Below are positions 29,450-30,081 of a DNA stretch of 30,081 nucleotides, one piece after another; position 1 is the stretch's first letter, and every line of letters begins with the position of its first letter. Source of the DNA: Methanobacteriota archaeon. GTDB lineage: Archaea; Halobacteriota; Methanomicrobia; Methanomicrobiales; Methanoculleaceae. The notes under the pieces are model-generated. The model was not told where the DNA came from. It worked only from the letters and a program-made list of their open reading frames with translations, and searched no databases. Position numbers and translations under genes: made by a program. The stretch is taken from positions 1 to 30,081 of the forward strand of contig JAEWMO010000185.1 of assembly GCA_023457135.1 (NCBI GenBank), written 5' to 3'.

Positions 29450-30081
29450 ATGGCTTTGAGAAACATTCCGGGAATTCTTATGATTCTCTGTCTCCTGACC
29501 CTGACCGGGGCCGTCGCCGCGGTCTCAGCGCAGGAGACGACACCGATCGGCTCCGAGCTCGAGTACGAGTTGCCGATAGACACTATGGAGATCATCGGGA
29601 GGTATAACGTCACCATCGATCCGGCGGAGAACGTCTCGATCGAGCCCATCAACCTCGACACCCCCATCGACGTGAGGAGGGATACCCCGGTAGGCGCCCT
29701 GGATGCGGTCGCCGAGACGGAAGGGCTGAACTTCACGACCTACTACTATACGATCAGCGGCCGGCTGGCCGTCGACAGCATCAACGAGTACGTGTATGAG
29801 GAGGACCGGATCTGGTACGTCCTCAACTATCTCAACGAGACGTTCCATGAGACGAACATAGATGCCCAGGAGCACAACCTCACCGACAACGAGACGTTCT
29901 GGTTCATCTACTGCGACCTCGCCGACTATGATCCCCGCTACGAGTCCCGTGCCGACCGGGCTGTTGCAGGGCTGTCGATCACCGTAACGTTCGGCGATGA
30001 GAACGCGACCCCGACACCGACCCCGACCGGGAATGTCACGCCAGGATCGGACGGGAACGTCACTCCAACGCCGACCGCGAC
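29450..30081 (+). CDS. Secreted, sequon-rich surface protein, N-terminal part (runs off the window)
   Basis: Only the first 210 codons are present; no stop is reached. A signal peptide is clear: MALRNIP, a hydrophobic core (GILMILCLLTLTGAVAAV) and a likely cleavage after SAQ near residue 28. Residues 30 to about 180 form an acidic extracellular domain with a DUF4430-like feel (TPVGALDAVAETEGLNF, ETFWFIYCDLADYD). It then enters a Thr/Pro-rich stretch (TPTPTPTGNVTPG) that looks like a linker to a membrane anchor or cell-wall sorting region. About nine N-X-S/T sequons are visible, so it is a likely AglB substrate. AAGGTGAT lies four bases before the ATG. Its function is unknown. Confidence 0.82.
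   Translation, partial: MALRNIPGILMILCLLTLTGAVAAVSAQETTPIGSELEYELPIDTMEIIGRYNVTIDPAENVSIEPINLDTPIDVRRDTPVGALDAVAETEGLNFTTYYYTISGRLAVDSINEYVYEEDRIWYVLNYLNETFHETNIDAQEHNLTDNETFWFIYCDLADYDPRYESRADRAVAGLSITVTFGDENATPTPTPTGNVTPGSDGNVTPTPTA

Noticed and set aside
29095..29736. Minus-strand frame of 213 codons opposite the surface protein gene
   Set aside because: It runs through the AT-rich promoter tract and the start of a gene with a clear signal peptide and sequons; composition is not protein-like.
1..30081. tRNA or rRNA genes, CRISPR arrays, transposases, prophage or integrase genes
   Set aside because: Gaps between genes were read on both strands; none has a tRNA cloverleaf with a T-loop, spaced direct repeats, or a transposase or integrase motif.

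Overview
The window looks like the chromosome of a methanogenic euryarchaeon of the order Methanomicrobiales, most likely a Methanoculleus-type organism. The grounds are very high GC coding DNA with AT-rich TATA-like promoters, archaeal information-processing genes (aIF2 gamma, RNA polymerase Rpo7, Spt4, S24e, S27ae, L40e, a Kae1-Bud32 fusion), an archaeal oligosaccharyltransferase AglB, and a methanogen-type YcaO protein. The genus is an inference; no 16S rRNA is present.

Layout. 1-3.0 kb: a YprB-like RNase H-fold exonuclease (-), a NagD-like HAD phosphatase (+) and an orphan DNA methyltransferase (-) with an unusual G/C-run leader. 3.2-7.0 kb: a five-gene unit, sufC-sufB-pcm-cyclase-family hydrolase-cysteine-rich protein of unknown function. 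7.0-15.2 kb: a tight seven-gene sugar-nucleotide and glycan operon: hexosamine mutase, two tandem GlmU-like nucleotidyltransferases, glmS, a left-handed beta-helix acyltransferase, a DegT-type aminotransferase and a GT4 glycosyltransferase. 15.3-18.9 kb: aglB, with its own promoter, followed by a histone-deacetylase-fold hydrolase. 18.9-20.9 kb: YcaO (-), a DUF2098-like protein (+) and NikR (-). 21.1-27.2 kb: the archaeal translation/transcription cluster aIF2 gamma, PIN nuclease, rpo7, spt4, GTP-dependent dephospho-CoA kinase, then (after a repeat-like insert) rps24e, rps27ae, kae1-bud32, XTP/ITP pyrophosphatase and rpl40e. 27.2-30.1 kb: a DUF1917/Bles03-like protein (-), the membrane protease HtpX (+), and the N-terminal part of a secreted, sequon-rich surface protein running off the end.

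How the parts fit. GlmS, the mutase and the GlmU-like enzymes can take fructose-6-phosphate to UDP-GlcNAc. The acyltransferase/aminotransferase pair suggests a diacetamido sugar made from it, the GT4 enzyme would assemble a lipid-linked glycan, and AglB would transfer it to secreted proteins such as the one at the right edge. YcaO (McrA thioglycine) and NikR (nickel supply, needed for coenzyme F430) both point to methyl-coenzyme M reductase. No mobile element, CRISPR array, rRNA or tRNA was found. The least ordinary parts are non-coding: a switch-like leader before the methyltransferase, an operator-like inverted repeat at the suf promoter, one TATA region apparently serving two near-leaderless genes, a repeat-like insert in the ribosomal cluster, and a nested hairpin before htpX.
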